A DNA stretch of 64,000 bases from Streptomyces filipinensis (GTDB lineage Bacteria; Actinomycetota; Actinomycetes; Streptomycetales; Streptomycetaceae). The position numbers and the translations under genes were made by a program. The DNA is taken from NCBI RefSeq assembly GCF_014649495.1, contig NZ_BMTD01000023.1, forward strand, positions 56,359 to 120,358. The letters are read 5' to 3'. Positions within the stretch are counted from its first letter, which is position 1. Each line of letters begins with the position of its first letter. A model generated the notes under the pieces. That model saw only the letters and a program-made list of their open reading frames with translations. It was not told the origin of the DNA and ran no database searches. This document shows, piece by piece, positions 18,188 through 26,809 of this stretch.

Positions 18188-18985
18188 GTGAACGACGGCG
18201 ACGGGACCCTCGCGGCCAAGGCCCAGGGGAGGCAGTTCGGTCCGATCGGCACGGCCTTGGTGATCATCCCGACCTACAACGAGGCGGAGAACATCAAGAC
18301 CATCGTCGGCCGGGTACGCAAGGCCGTCCCCGAGGCGCACGTGCTGATCGCGGACGACAACAGCCCCGACGGCACGGGCAAGCTCGCCGACGAGCTGGCC
18401 GCCGACGACGACAACGTCCACGTGCTGCACCGCAAGGGCAAGGAAGGCCTCGGCGCCGCCTACCTCGCCGGCTTCCGCTGGGGCCTGGAGCGCGACTTCG
18501 GCGTGCTGGTCGAGATGGACGCCGACGGCTCCCACCAGCCCGAGGAACTGCCCCGCCTGCTCACCGCCCTCAAGGGCGCCGACCTGGTGCTCGGCTCCCG
18601 CTGGGTGCCCGGCGGCCGGGTGGTGAACTGGCCCAAGTCCCGGGAGTTCATCTCCCGCGGCGGCAGCCTCTACTCCCGGCTCGCCCTCGACCTGCCGCTG
18701 CGTGACATCACCGGCGGCTACCGCGCGTTCCGCCGCGAGACGCTGGAGGGTCTGGGACTGGACGAGGTCGCCTCGCAGGGCTACTGCTTCCAGGTCGACC
18801 TGGCCCGCCGCTCGGTCAAGGCCGGCTACCACGTGGTCGAGGTCCCGATCACCTTCGTCGAGCGCGAACTCGGCGACTCCAAGATGAGCAAGGACATCCT
18901 CGTCGAGGCGCTGTGGCGGGTCACCGCCTGGGGCGCGGGGGACCGGTTCGCCAAGATCACCGGCAAGAACAAGCGGACCTCGTAG
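18188..18985 (+). CDS. ppm1: Polyprenol-monophosphomannose synthase (GT2)
   Basis: A 265-residue protein from GTG 18188 with AAGGGG upstream. The GT2 GT-A fold is evident: ALVIIPTYNEAENI, LIADDNSPDGTG, the metal-binding VEMDADGSHQPEEL, a GSRWVPGG loop, and the acceptor-site VPITFVERELGDSKMS. It lacks the N-terminal acyltransferase domain found in mycobacterial Ppm1 fusions, as expected for Streptomyces. It transfers mannose from GDP-mannose to polyprenol phosphate at the membrane, supplying protein O-mannosylation and other periplasmic mannosyl transfer. S. coelicolor Ppm1 (SCO1423 as I recall) has the same neighbourhood: fxsA and rbpA. Confidence 0.92.
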   Translation: MNDGDGTLAAKAQGRQFGPIGTALVIIPTYNEAENIKTIVGRVRKAVPEAHVLIADDNSPDGTGKLADELAADDDNVHVLHRKGKEGLGAAYLAGFRWGLERDFGVLVEMDADGSHQPEELPRLLTALKGADLVLGSRWVPGGRVVNWPKSREFISRGGSLYSRLALDLPLRDITGGYRAFRRETLEGLGLDEVASQGYCFQVDLARRSVKAGYHVVEVPITFVERELGDSKMSKDILVEALWRVTAWGAGDRFAKITGKNKRTS

Positions 18986-19131
18986 GTCAGCGGCGGCCGC
19001 GGGCCCCGGCGGTTCGGGCTTCCGGGCGGTTCCGGGTATTCCGGCGGCGCCGGACCTCCCCGCCGCTCTGGGGCGTTCTGGTCGATCATCCCCTTATCCC
19101 GTGCTGAGCCGCCGCCAGGCACACTGGGAGC

Positions 19132-19689
19132 ATGACGACTGGCGCTCCGACCTCTCCGTACCCCACCGCCCGGCCCCGGCGCTCCCGGCTGCGCAGGTAT
19201 CTGCCGCTCGGGGTCGCGGCCTGGCTGGTGCTGGAGATCTGGCTGCTGACCGTGGTCGCGGGCGCGGCCGGCGGACCTACCGTGTTCCTGCTGCTCGTCG
19301 CGGGCGCCGTGGCCGGTTCCGTGGTCATCAAGCGGGCGGGCCGGCGCGCCTTCCAGAGCCTCAACGAGGCACTGCAGCGCGGTGGTTCACCGGAGCGCGG
19401 CGGTGGCAACGGCCTGATGATGCTCGGCGGCCTGCTGCTGATGATCCCGGGTCTGGTCTCCGACGTGGCCGGCCTGCTCCTGCTGCTCCCGCCGGTGCAG
19501 CAGGCCGTGAGCCGATACACCCAGAACGCCCTGGACAAGAGGCTGCGCACGGCCGCCCCGGGCAGCTTCGGTGACGCCTTCCAGCAGGTCCGCATCCACC
19601 GCCCCGACGGCAAGGTGGTGCCGGGCGAGGTGATCAGGGAGGACCGGACCGAGCCGGGAGACCAGCAGCGCCCGCCGCTGTCCCGCTGA
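19132..19689 (+). CDS. fxsA: FxsA-family membrane protein
   Basis: A 185-residue protein with three to four hydrophobic segments: ~24-44, ~48-66, and ~100-125, the last being the conserved LMMLGGLLLMIPGLVSDVAGLLLLLPP motif that defines FxsA. The C-terminal tail is polar and cytoplasmic. In E. coli, FxsA relieves phage T7 exclusion by the F plasmid; the normal role is unknown. It ends at a perfect bidirectional terminator shared with rbpA, as in other Streptomyces. Confidence 0.88.
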   Translation: MTTGAPTSPYPTARPRRSRLRRYLPLGVAAWLVLEIWLLTVVAGAAGGPTVFLLLVAGAVAGSVVIKRAGRRAFQSLNEALQRGGSPERGGGNGLMMLGGLLLMIPGLVSDVAGLLLLLPPVQQAVSRYTQNALDKRLRTAAPGSFGDAFQQVRIHRPDGKVVPGEVIREDRTEPGDQQRPPLSR

Positions 19690-19702
19690 GCCCGTTTCCG
19701 GA

Positions 19703-19758
19703 CATACGAAAACCGCGGGTGCCGTACGGTCTCGTACGGCACCCGCGGTTTTCGTATG
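19703..19758. terminator. Perfect bidirectional terminator between fxsA and rbpA
   Basis: A 26-bp perfect stem (19703-19728 with 19733-19758) closed by a GTCT loop. Each end carries an AAAA/TTTT block, so it works for both convergent genes. It is one of the strongest hairpins in the window. Confidence 0.92.
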
Positions 19759-19786
19759 TGCTGTGTCTTCGCCCAGCCCGCAGGGA

Positions 19787-20161
19787 CTAGGCCGACTTAC
19801 GGCTGTCCCGGGGGTGAACCGCGATGTTCATCGCCCCCGAGCGCAGAACCGCCAGGCGCTCCTCAAGGACCTCTTCGAGTTCCTCACGGGTGCGCCGCTC
19901 CATCAGCATGTCCCAGTGGGTACGCGCGGGCTTGGCCTTCTTCTCCTCAGGGCCGTCGCCGTCGACGAGGAGTGCCTGGGCTCCGCAGACCTTGCACTCC
20001 CACTCCGGCGGGATCTCCGCCTCGACCGAGAAGGGCATCTCGAAGCGATGCCCCTTCTCGCATGCGTACTCCACGGCCTGGCGCGGGGCCAGGTCGATAC
20101 CGCGGTCCGTCTCGTAGCTGGTCACCACGAGGCGCGTACCGCGAAGAGCTCGCTCACTCAT
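19787..20161 (-). CDS. rbpA: RNA polymerase-binding protein RbpA
   Basis: A 124-residue protein that matches Streptomyces RbpA throughout. It has an unstructured N-terminal tail, then the RbpA core domain (RQAVEYACEKGHRFEMPF ... WECKVCGAQALL) with the zinc-binding Cys/His set. The C-terminal sigma-interacting helices (THWDMLMERRTREELEEVLEERLAVLR) follow. RbpA binds the principal sigma factor HrdB and RNA polymerase and stabilises open complexes, and it matters under rifampicin and oxidative stress. The upstream sequence contains a SigR-type promoter, matching the known disulfide-stress induction in S. coelicolor (SCO1421 as I recall). Confidence 0.97.
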   Translation of the reverse strand: MSERALRGTRLVVTSYETDRGIDLAPRQAVEYACEKGHRFEMPFSVEAEIPPEWECKVCGAQALLVDGDGPEEKKAKPARTHWDMLMERRTREELEEVLEERLAVLRSGAMNIAVHPRDSRKSA

Positions 20162-20221
20162 GAATCGTGCCTCCCGGGCTTGTCGCCCACAGGACAGGTG
20201 TCGCTGTCGTCGTCATCCGGT

Positions 20222-20249
20222 CAACGTCCGGTCGGCGGTAAAGATTCCC
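20222..20249 (-). promoter_or_regulatory. SigR-type promoter of rbpA
   Basis: On the complement, GGGAAT (20244-20249) is followed by exactly 18 nt and then GTTG (20222-20225). This fits the SigR consensus GGGAAT-N18-GTT. It lies 61 nt upstream of the rbpA start. Confidence 0.8.
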
Positions 20250-20297
20250 GTTCCGTGTCCCGTTCCGGGTCATGCGTCGCCGTCGTAGCCGCCCCTT

Positions 20298-20342
20298 GTT
20301 GTACCCACCGGCGCCCGGTTTGTCACATCTGCTAGCAGATGT
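20298..20342 (-). promoter_or_regulatory. Second rbpA promoter with 18-bp palindrome at the -35
   Basis: On the complement, GTGACA (20321-20326) and TACAAC (20298-20303) are 17 nt apart, a plausible HrdB promoter. A perfect 18-bp palindrome, ACATCTGCTAGCAGATGT (20325-20342), abuts the -35 box from upstream. It could be an operator or activator site. It has no U-tract, so a terminator for the upstream gene is less likely. Confidence 0.4.
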
Positions 20343-20439
20343 CACCCAGCGTTTCGGCATCTTTGACGCGCAGTAACGGTACGCCTGGCAGGCCAAAGGC
20401 GTACACTACCGCCCTTTTGTGTTGAGCGCTAAATCGAGG

Positions 20440-21789
20440 CTAAATCTTTTCCGGAACCGGATTGCCCGCCTCGCCGATCGCCCGGCGCACCGGCACGCGT
20501 GCAAGCAGGGCGAATCCGATGACGAAGAACACCACCAGGGAGATGATCGCGGAGCGGTAGCTCCCGGTGAGCTGGTAGGTCACGCCGAACAGCAGCGGTC
20601 CGAGCCAGCTCATCCCGCGGTCGCTCATCTCGTACGCCGAGAAGTACTCGGCCTCCTTGCCGGGCGGTACGAGATGGGAGAACAGCGACCGGGACAGCGC
20701 CTGGCTGCCGCCGAGGACCAGGCCGATCCCGGCTGCCAGCACGAAGAAGAACACCGGTGCCTTCGCGGGCAGGAAGTATCCGGCCGCCAGCGTGACCGTC
20801 CAGGCCACCAGCGAGCCCAGGATCGTCCGCTGGGCGCCGTAGGTCCGTGCCAGCCGCCCCATCGCCAGTGCCCCGGCCACGGCCAGCACCTGGACCAGCA
20901 GCACGGCCACGATGAGCGTCGACTGGCCCAGTCCCAGTTCCTGCGAGCCGTAGACGGAGGCCTGCGAGATCACCGTCTGGATGCCGTCGTTGTAGATGAG
21001 GTACGCCAGCAGGAAGGCGAGCGTCAGCGGGTGCCGGCGCATGTCCCGGACCGTCGCCGCGAGCTGCTTGAGCCCCGTTGCCGTGGCGCGCTCCACGCGC
21101 GCGTGGTGCCGGTCGCGCAGCGTGCGCAGCGGCACGAGCGTGAAGGCGCCCCACCACAGGCCCGCCGAGGCCAGACAGACGCGGACGGCGGTCGTCTCGG
21201 TCAGTCCGAAGGAGTCGTGCGCCGAGTACAGGACCAGGTTGGCGACGAGGACCGTGGAGCCCGCCGCGTAACCGAAGGCCCAGCCCCGCGAGGAGACCGC
21301 GTCGCGCTCCTCGGGCGGGGCGATCTGCGGCAGATAGGAGTTGTAGAGCATCATCCCGACGGACTGCGCGGCGTTGGCCACCACCAGCAGCACCCCGCCG
21401 AGCAGATACCGGTCGCCGTCCAGGAAGAACATGCCCGTGGTCGCGGCGGCCCCGGTGTACGCCGCCGCCGCGAGCAGCGGCTTCTTGCGGCCGCTGCGGT
21501 CGGCCGCGCTGCCCACGAGCGGCATCACAACGACCGCCAGGATCACCGACAGGGACACCGTGTAGGCGAAGAAGGAGCCCGCCCGGACCGGGACGCCGAG
21601 CGGGTGCACATAGCCGTCGGCGTCCGCGGCCCGCTCGGCGACCGCGGTGAGGTACGGGCCGAGGAAGACCGTCACCACGCTCGTCGAGTAGACCGAGCAG
21701 GCCCAGTCGTAGAAGTACCAGCCGCGTTGTTCGCGCCGCAGGCCGGCGGCCTCGTCCGGCGCCTGCGTCCGCGCGGTGTCGGTTGCCAC
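20440..21789 (-). CDS. MFS transporter, UMF1 (Atg22-like) family
   Basis: A 449-residue integral membrane protein with about 12 helices. The N-terminus has the family pattern (RGWYFYDWACSVYSTSVVTVFLGPYL), and the loop between helices 2 and 3 carries GSAADRSGRKKPLL, the MFS motif A equivalent. YNSYLPQIAPPEERDAVSSRGWAFGYAAG is typical of UMF1 proteins, whose eukaryotic relative Atg22 exports amino acids from vacuoles. The bacterial substrate is unknown. It begins at a GTG. It lies 54 nt after the glycerophosphodiesterase gene on the same strand. Confidence 0.88.
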   Translation of the reverse strand: MATDTARTQAPDEAAGLRREQRGWYFYDWACSVYSTSVVTVFLGPYLTAVAERAADADGYVHPLGVPVRAGSFFAYTVSLSVILAVVVMPLVGSAADRSGRKKPLLAAAAYTGAAATTGMFFLDGDRYLLGGVLLVVANAAQSVGMMLYNSYLPQIAPPEERDAVSSRGWAFGYAAGSTVLVANLVLYSAHDSFGLTETTAVRVCLASAGLWWGAFTLVPLRTLRDRHHARVERATATGLKQLAATVRDMRRHPLTLAFLLAYLIYNDGIQTVISQASVYGSQELGLGQSTLIVAVLLVQVLAVAGALAMGRLARTYGAQRTILGSLVAWTVTLAAGYFLPAKAPVFFFVLAAGIGLVLGGSQALSRSLFSHLVPPGKEAEYFSAYEMSDRGMSWLGPLLFGVTYQLTGSYRSAIISLVVFFVIGFALLARVPVRRAIGEAGNPVPEKI

Positions 21790-21843
21790 CCGTGCCCTCG
21801 CTTCCCCGCTTGAACTGCGAAGGCTCGGACGCGGCGGCCGGGG

Positions 21844-22620
21844 TCAGACCCAGACGCCGCGCTCCTCCATGACCTTGCGCAACGTGTCGATGTGATCGGT
21901 CATGATGCCATCGACCCCCAGGTCCAGGAGCCGGTGCATGCGCTCCGGTTCGTTGACCGTCCACACGTGCACCTGCAGCCCGCGCGCGTGGGCGGCGCGG
22001 ACGAAGCGTTCGTCCACCACCGGGACGCCCGACTGGGCCTCGGGCACCTGCGCGGCGACGGCGGACCGGCGTACGGCGGCCGGCAGGCCCCATGAGCGCA
22101 GCCGCAGACTCAGCACCCCGCGGGTGCCGAACGAGGTGGCCAGCCGCGGCCCGGCCAGCCGCTGGGCGCGCAGCACCCGCGCCTCGGAGAACGAGCCCAC
22201 GCAGACCCGCCCCCAGGCGTCCGTGCGCTCGATCAGCTCCAGGAAGGGGCGCAGGGCCGGCTCCGCCTTGATGTCGACGTTCCAGCGCACCTCGGGGAAG
22301 GTCTCCAGCAGCTCCTCGAACAGCGGCACCGGTTCCCGGCCGCCCACGCGCGCCTGCCGTACGTCCTCCCACGGCAGGTCGGCGATGCGGCCGGCGCCGT
22401 CGGTGACCCGGTCGAGGGTCGAGTCGTGGAAGGCGACGAGCCGGCCGTCGGCCGTGGCGTGCACATCGGTCTCGATGTAGCGGTAGCCCAGTTCGACCGC
22501 GCGCCGGAACTGCGCCACGGTGTTCTCCAGCCCGTCGGCGGCCCCGCCCCGGTGGGCGAAGGCGATCGGGCCGGGATGGTCGAGGTAGGGGTGGCGTAGG
22601 GGCGGTGTCGTGAGGGTCAC
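21844..22620 (-). CDS. Glycerophosphodiester phosphodiesterase
   Basis: A 258-residue protein starting at GTG 22620, which overlaps the stop codon of the upstream YczE gene by 4 nt (GTGA), so the two are translationally coupled. The GDPD TIM barrel motifs are present: FAHRGGAADGLENT with the catalytic His, YIETDVHATADGRLVAFHD with the metal-binding acidic pair and second His, WNVDIKAEPALRPF, and the C-terminal VHVWTVNEPERM and GVDGIMTDH. No signal peptide, so it acts in the cytosol. It hydrolyses glycerophosphodiesters to glycerol-3-phosphate and an alcohol. Confidence 0.92.
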   Translation of the reverse strand: MTLTTPPLRHPYLDHPGPIAFAHRGGAADGLENTVAQFRRAVELGYRYIETDVHATADGRLVAFHDSTLDRVTDGAGRIADLPWEDVRQARVGGREPVPLFEELLETFPEVRWNVDIKAEPALRPFLELIERTDAWGRVCVGSFSEARVLRAQRLAGPRLATSFGTRGVLSLRLRSWGLPAAVRRSAVAAQVPEAQSGVPVVDERFVRAAHARGLQVHVWTVNEPERMHRLLDLGVDGIMTDHIDTLRKVMEERGVWV

Positions 22621-23270
22621 GGCGGCAGTATGACTCCCTCCGGTGTCGCGGCGGCAACCACCGTGCTGCCGCCCGATGCCGCCGGGACGGCGAACACCCG
22701 CAGGAACAGCTGCGCCAGCGGCCCGATGGACACGGCGTACAGCACGGTGCCGATCCCGACGGTGCCGCCCAGCAGGAACCCGGTGACCACCACCGCCACC
22801 TCGATCCCCGTCCGCATCAGCCGGATCGACCGGCCGGTGCGCCGGTGGAGACCCGTCATCAGTCCGTCGCGCGGACCGGGTCCGAAGCGTGCCGAGATGT
22901 ACAGGCCGGTCGCCACGCCGTTCAGCACGATGCCCGCGAGCAGCAGCGGGACGCGTACGACGACGGAACGGGCGTCCGGGAGCAGCGCGAGCGTGCCGTC
23001 CATCGCGAGGCCGACGGCGAAGACGTTGGAGACCGTGCCGAGACCCGGGCGCTGGCGCAGCGGGATCCACAGCAGCAGCACCGCCGCGCCCACGATGATC
23101 GAGACCACGCCGATGGTCAGCCCGGTGAGCTTCGCGAGCCCCTGGTGCAGTACGCCCCAGGGCTCCATGCCCAGGCCCGCCCGCAGGAGCAGCGCCGCGC
23201 TCGCACCGTAGAGCGCGAGACCGGCGTACAGCTGGATCAACCGTCGTCCGAGACGGTGCCGAGTGGACAC
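22617..23270 (-). CDS. YczE/YyaS/YitT-type membrane protein
   Basis: A 217-residue protein. GTG 23270 is chosen because CAGGGGGT lies 5 nt upstream. It has five to six hydrophobic segments, with the family landmarks ALYGASAALLLRAGLGMEPWGVLHQGL near the N-terminus, ISARFGPGPRDGLMTGLHRRTG in the middle loop, and GTVGIGTVLYAVSIGPLAQ. YczE-type proteins are of unknown transport role and often stand divergent to a MocR-family regulator, exactly as here. It is coupled to the downstream phosphodiesterase by a 4-nt overlap. Confidence 0.85.
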   Translation of the reverse strand: MSTRHRLGRRLIQLYAGLALYGASAALLLRAGLGMEPWGVLHQGLAKLTGLTIGVVSIIVGAAVLLLWIPLRQRPGLGTVSNVFAVGLAMDGTLALLPDARSVVVRVPLLLAGIVLNGVATGLYISARFGPGPRDGLMTGLHRRTGRSIRLMRTGIEVAVVVTGFLLGGTVGIGTVLYAVSIGPLAQLFLRVFAVPAASGGSTVVAAATPEGVILPP

Positions 23271-23371
23271 GAGATACCCCCTGGGTGGTGGCGGTGGCCT
23301 GACGCATGTCACTCTGTGGCTTGGGATGAATCGCCATCCATGGCCAATTCGGGGAAGGTGGACTGATCTTC

Positions 23372-24880
23372 ATGGCGCAGTGGACCTCTGCCATGGGGGC
23401 CGCGCAGCTCGGCCGGCTCCTCAACTCACAGCAGGAACGCCCGGCCGGTCCCGGCACCCGCCGTCCGCCCGCCTACCGGGCCCTCGCCGACGGCATCCGG
23501 CTGCTGGTGCTCGAAGGGCGCGTGCCCGTGGCCGCCCGGCTTCCCGCGGAACGCGAGCTGGCCCTCGCCCTGTCCGTGAGCCGCACGACGGTGGCCGCCG
23601 CCTACGAGGCGCTGCGCAGCGAGGGGTTCCTGGAGTCCCGCCGGGGCGCCGGCAGCTGGACGGCCGTACCGGCCGGCAACCCGCTGCCCGCCCGAGGCCT
23701 GGAACCCCTGCCCCCCGAGGCCCTGGGCTCGGTGATCGACCTCGGCTGCGCCTCGCTCCCGGCGCCCGAGCCCTGGCTCACCCGCGCCGTCCAGGGCGCC
23801 TTGGAGGAGCTGCCGCCGTACGCCCACACGCACGGCGACTACCCGGCCGGCCTGCCCGCACTGCGGTCCATGATCGCCGAGCGCTACACCGCCTCCGGGA
23901 TCCCCACCATGCCCGAGCAGATCATGGTGACGACCGGCGCGATGGGCGCCATCGACGCGATCTGCCACCTCTTCGCGGGCCGCGGCGAACGCATCGCGGT
24001 CGAGTCCCCCTCCTACGCCAACATCCTGCAGCTGATGCGGGAGGCCGGCGCCCGCCTGGTCCCCGTCGCGATGGCCCAGGGGCTGTCCGGCTGGGACATG
24101 GACCGCTGGCGCCAGGTCCTGCGCGAGGCCGCGCCCCGGCTCGCCTACGTCGTCGCCGACTTCCACAACCCCACGGGCGCGCTGGCCGACGAGGACCAGC
24201 GGCGCCGGCTGGTGGACGCGGCGCGTTCGGCCGGCACGGTGCTCGTCGCCGACGAGACGATGAGCGAGCTGTGGCTGGACGACGAGTTCGCGGGCGGCGG
24301 TATGCCGCGCCGGGTCTGCGCCTTCGATCCGTCCGGCTCGACCGTCATCACGGTCGGCTCGGCCAGCAAGGCGTTCTGGGCGGGCATGCGCATCGGCTGG
24401 GTACGGGCCGCTCCGGACGTCATCCGCAGCCTGGTCGCCGCGCGGGCCTACGCCGACCTGGGGACGCCGGTGCTCGAACAGCTCGCCGTCAACTGGCTGT
24501 TCAGCACCGGCGGTTGGGAGCAGGCGGTGGAACTGCGCCGCGCCCAGGCCCGGGAGAACCGGGAGGCGCTGGTGGCGGCGCTGCGCCGTGAACTGCCGGC
24601 GTGGGAGTTCGACACCCCGAAGGGCGGCCTGACCCTGTGGGTCCGCGCCGGCGGCCTGTCCGGCTCGCGGCTCGCCGAAGCGGGTGAGCGGACCGGGGTC
24701 CGTGTTCCGTCCGGCCCCCGCTTCGGCGTGGACGGCGCCTTCGAGGGCTATGTGCGGCTCCCGTTCACCGTCGGGGGAGCGGTGGCGGAGGAGGCGGCGG
24801 TCCGGCTGGCCGCGGCGGCCCGCCTGGTGGAGAACGGGGGTGCGGGGGGCACGGAGGCGCCGCGCACCTTCGTGGCCTAG
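23372..24880 (+). CDS. MocR/GntR-type PLP-dependent transcriptional regulator
   Basis: A 502-residue fusion. Residues ~32-100 are a GntR winged helix (LADGIRLLVLEGRVPVAARLPAERELALALSVSRTTVAAAYEALRS). Residues ~125-490 are a fold-type I aminotransferase domain with the PLP lysine in TVGSASKAFWAGMRIGW and the substrate Arg region near FEGYVRLPF. It is divergent from the YczE membrane gene with 101 bp between, the arrangement described for YczR-type regulators, so yczE-gdpd is the likely target. TGGC-containing elements recur in the intergenic region (23295, 23317, 23341), but I could not define a firm operator. It is a regulator rather than a metabolic aminotransferase. Confidence 0.9.
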   Translation: MAQWTSAMGAAQLGRLLNSQQERPAGPGTRRPPAYRALADGIRLLVLEGRVPVAARLPAERELALALSVSRTTVAAAYEALRSEGFLESRRGAGSWTAVPAGNPLPARGLEPLPPEALGSVIDLGCASLPAPEPWLTRAVQGALEELPPYAHTHGDYPAGLPALRSMIAERYTASGIPTMPEQIMVTTGAMGAIDAICHLFAGRGERIAVESPSYANILQLMREAGARLVPVAMAQGLSGWDMDRWRQVLREAAPRLAYVVADFHNPTGALADEDQRRRLVDAARSAGTVLVADETMSELWLDDEFAGGGMPRRVCAFDPSGSTVITVGSASKAFWAGMRIGWVRAAPDVIRSLVAARAYADLGTPVLEQLAVNWLFSTGGWEQAVELRRAQARENREALVAALRRELPAWEFDTPKGGLTLWVRAGGLSGSRLAEAGERTGVRVPSGPRFGVDGAFEGYVRLPFTVGGAVAEEAAVRLAAAARLVENGGAGGTEAPRTFVA

Positions 24881-24972
24881 ACCGACGCCGCGCAGGGCCC
24901 CGACGGGGCGCGGGGAACCGCGTGAGCGGCCGGGCCGACCCGCCCCCGGCGGACGGCCTGGACCCCGACGGG

Positions 24973-26574
24973 CTACCCGGCCGCCTCCGCGGTCGCCGGT
25001 GCCCTTCCGGCCGCCGGCTTCGTGAGATCCGTCGGCTCGGCCTCCACGGCAGTGGCCCGTGGCGGCAGCAGCTCCAGCACGGCCTGCCGGTCGGCGTCGC
25101 TGGTGGCGTCGTCGTAGGGGTCCGGCGTGCGCGGCACCTGGAGCCGATGCACCGCTCCCACCCCGAGCCGGGCGTACCCCCGCCCGGGAGGCACGTGCCC
25201 CACCGGTGTGGTGTGCGGCGGAGCCCCCAGGGCGGCCTCCACCTGCCGGGGCGCCGCAGGCCCGAGCACGACACGCGCGCGTGTGTGCTGCCGTACCGCG
25301 TCGCTCAGTACCTCCGCGCTGTCGAACTGCTCGGCCACCGCGACGGTCACGTTCGCCGCCCGGCCGTGCCGCAGCGGCACCTGGAGCAGTGTCTGCGGGT
25401 CCTTGCGGCCCTCGGACCCGGCGAGGTGGGTGAAGACGGACGGGCGGTCCAGCAGGATCCACAGCGGGCGCCGGGCGTCGGCCGGTGGCGGGTCGCCCGC
25501 CTGCCGGGCCAGGTTGATGGCGATGAGCCGCCGCTCGGTCTCCTGCGCGGCCCACTCCAGGCTCGCCAGCGCACCGGGCAGCGCGCACTCCACGGCCAGC
25601 ACACCGTCCCGGCCGGTCAGGCACGCGTACTCACCCGTGCCGCCGCCGTCCACGATCAGGACGTCCCCGTACCGCAGGGCCTGCAGGGCGATCGAGCGCA
25701 GCAGGGTCGAGGTGCCGCTGCCGGGGTGGCCCATGGCCAGCAGATGCGGCTCGGTGGAGCGCACGCCGGTGCGCCAGACGACCGGTGGGACGTCGATCCG
25801 CTCCTTGCCGTAGGAGAGCGGGAGCGTGCGGTGGACCTCGCTCGGGTCGGTGAAGCCGAGGACGGTCTCGCCAGGCGCGGTGACGAAGTGCTGGGCGGGG
25901 ATGTCGGCGGGCAGCGGCGGAAGGACCGTGAGGGTGAGCTGGTTGCCCTCCTCGTCCCATGTGAAGTGGTACTCGCGGCCCCGGCCGGCCTTCGCGGTGA
26001 GCAACTGCTCGATGCGCGCGCGGGCGTCGGGCTCGCCGTCCGGGAAGTAGGCGGGGTAGCGGATCACGAGCTGACCGACGCGCCCGGTGTCGTCGAACTC
26101 GTGGGCGGGGAAGGCCTTCTCCCACTCCCCGCCGTACGCGTACAGCGGCGCCGGGTCCTCGGCGCCGGAGAAGTACGGCACCAGGGCGTCGTAGAGGGAC
26201 TGCAGCCGTACGGTCTGGGACTCGTCGGGCCCTTCGGGAGCCGGGGGCGTGCGGTCGCGGCCCTGCCAGGCCGCCGCCGACATCAGGGTGATGACGGCGA
26301 GCAGCGGCCCGTACGGCACCAGCACCACGGCCAGGATCACGGAGGCCACCAGGAACAGCAGCGGCCCGCGTCTGTCCTTCGGCGTGTCCACCCATCTGCG
26401 CCGCCCGGCCGAGGCCAGCCGGCGCAGCCCGCGCGTGACGGTGATCAGCGGGTGGAGGACGTCGGTGGCGCTGTCGGCCGCCGTCCGGGCCAGCTCCCGG
26501 CTCCGGGCGAGCTGCATCCGGGCGATCTGGGCGCTGTCCTTGCTCAGGATGCGGGGGAGAGGGCGCCGGGCCAC
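24973..26574 (-). CDS. FtsK/SpoIIIE-like membrane NTPase with altered Walker A
   Basis: A 533-residue protein. Basic N-terminus, then two hydrophobic segments at about residues 70-100 (GPLLFLVASVILAVVLVPYGPLLAVITLM), a linker region, and a RecA-like domain from about 270. The nucleotide loop reads GHPGSGTSTLLRS near residue 281, where the invariant Lys of GxGKS/T is replaced by Thr. A Walker-B-like WILLDRPSVF follows. The sequence resembles FtsK/Tra translocases of Streptomyces, but the missing Lys suggests weak or absent ATP hydrolysis. It is followed upstream by a tiny membrane protein gene on the same strand (41 nt apart), a pairing reminiscent of plasmid-spread modules. Function unknown. 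Confidence 0.72.
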   Translation of the reverse strand: MARRPLPRILSKDSAQIARMQLARSRELARTAADSATDVLHPLITVTRGLRRLASAGRRRWVDTPKDRRGPLLFLVASVILAVVLVPYGPLLAVITLMSAAAWQGRDRTPPAPEGPDESQTVRLQSLYDALVPYFSGAEDPAPLYAYGGEWEKAFPAHEFDDTGRVGQLVIRYPAYFPDGEPDARARIEQLLTAKAGRGREYHFTWDEEGNQLTLTVLPPLPADIPAQHFVTAPGETVLGFTDPSEVHRTLPLSYGKERIDVPPVVWRTGVRSTEPHLLAMGHPGSGTSTLLRSIALQALRYGDVLIVDGGGTGEYACLTGRDGVLAVECALPGALASLEWAAQETERRLIAINLARQAGDPPPADARRPLWILLDRPSVFTHLAGSEGRKDPQTLLQVPLRHGRAANVTVAVAEQFDSAEVLSDAVRQHTRARVVLGPAAPRQVEAALGAPPHTTPVGHVPPGRGYARLGVGAVHRLQVPRTPDPYDDATSDADRQAVLELLPPRATAVEAEPTDLTKPAAGRAPATAEAAG

Positions 26575-26614
26575 TGCTGACTCCTGGTCGTGCGTGCGGG
26601 TGGGACGGGCGGGA

Positions 26615-26809
26615 TCAGAACTTGAGGCCGCCCAGGAGACTGGCCAGGCTCTCGCCGCCGGCCTTGATGCTCGGGGCGATGGCCGTGCTCGACAGGTAGA
26701 AGCCGAACAGGGCCGAGACCGTGGCGTGCGAGCCCTTCAGGCCGTCCTTGCGGAAGAAGAGGAACACGACAACGCCGAGCAGGAACACGCCAGACAGGGA
26801 GAGGATCAT
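26615..26809 (-). CDS. Small membrane protein upstream of FtsK-like gene
   Basis: A 64-residue protein, MILSLSGVFLLGVVVFLFF at the N-terminus, then a basic turn and a second hydrophobic part (HATVSALFGFYLSSTAIAPS). The upstream GGAGG (complement of 26815-26820) is a good ribosome binding site. The next gene starts 40 nt downstream, so the two are probably cotranscribed. It resembles the short spread-type or phage-holin-like proteins that accompany Tra genes. That is inference from size and context. Confidence 0.7.
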   Translation of the reverse strand: MILSLSGVFLLGVVVFLFFRKDGLKGSHATVSALFGFYLSSTAIAPSIKAGGESLASLLGGLKF

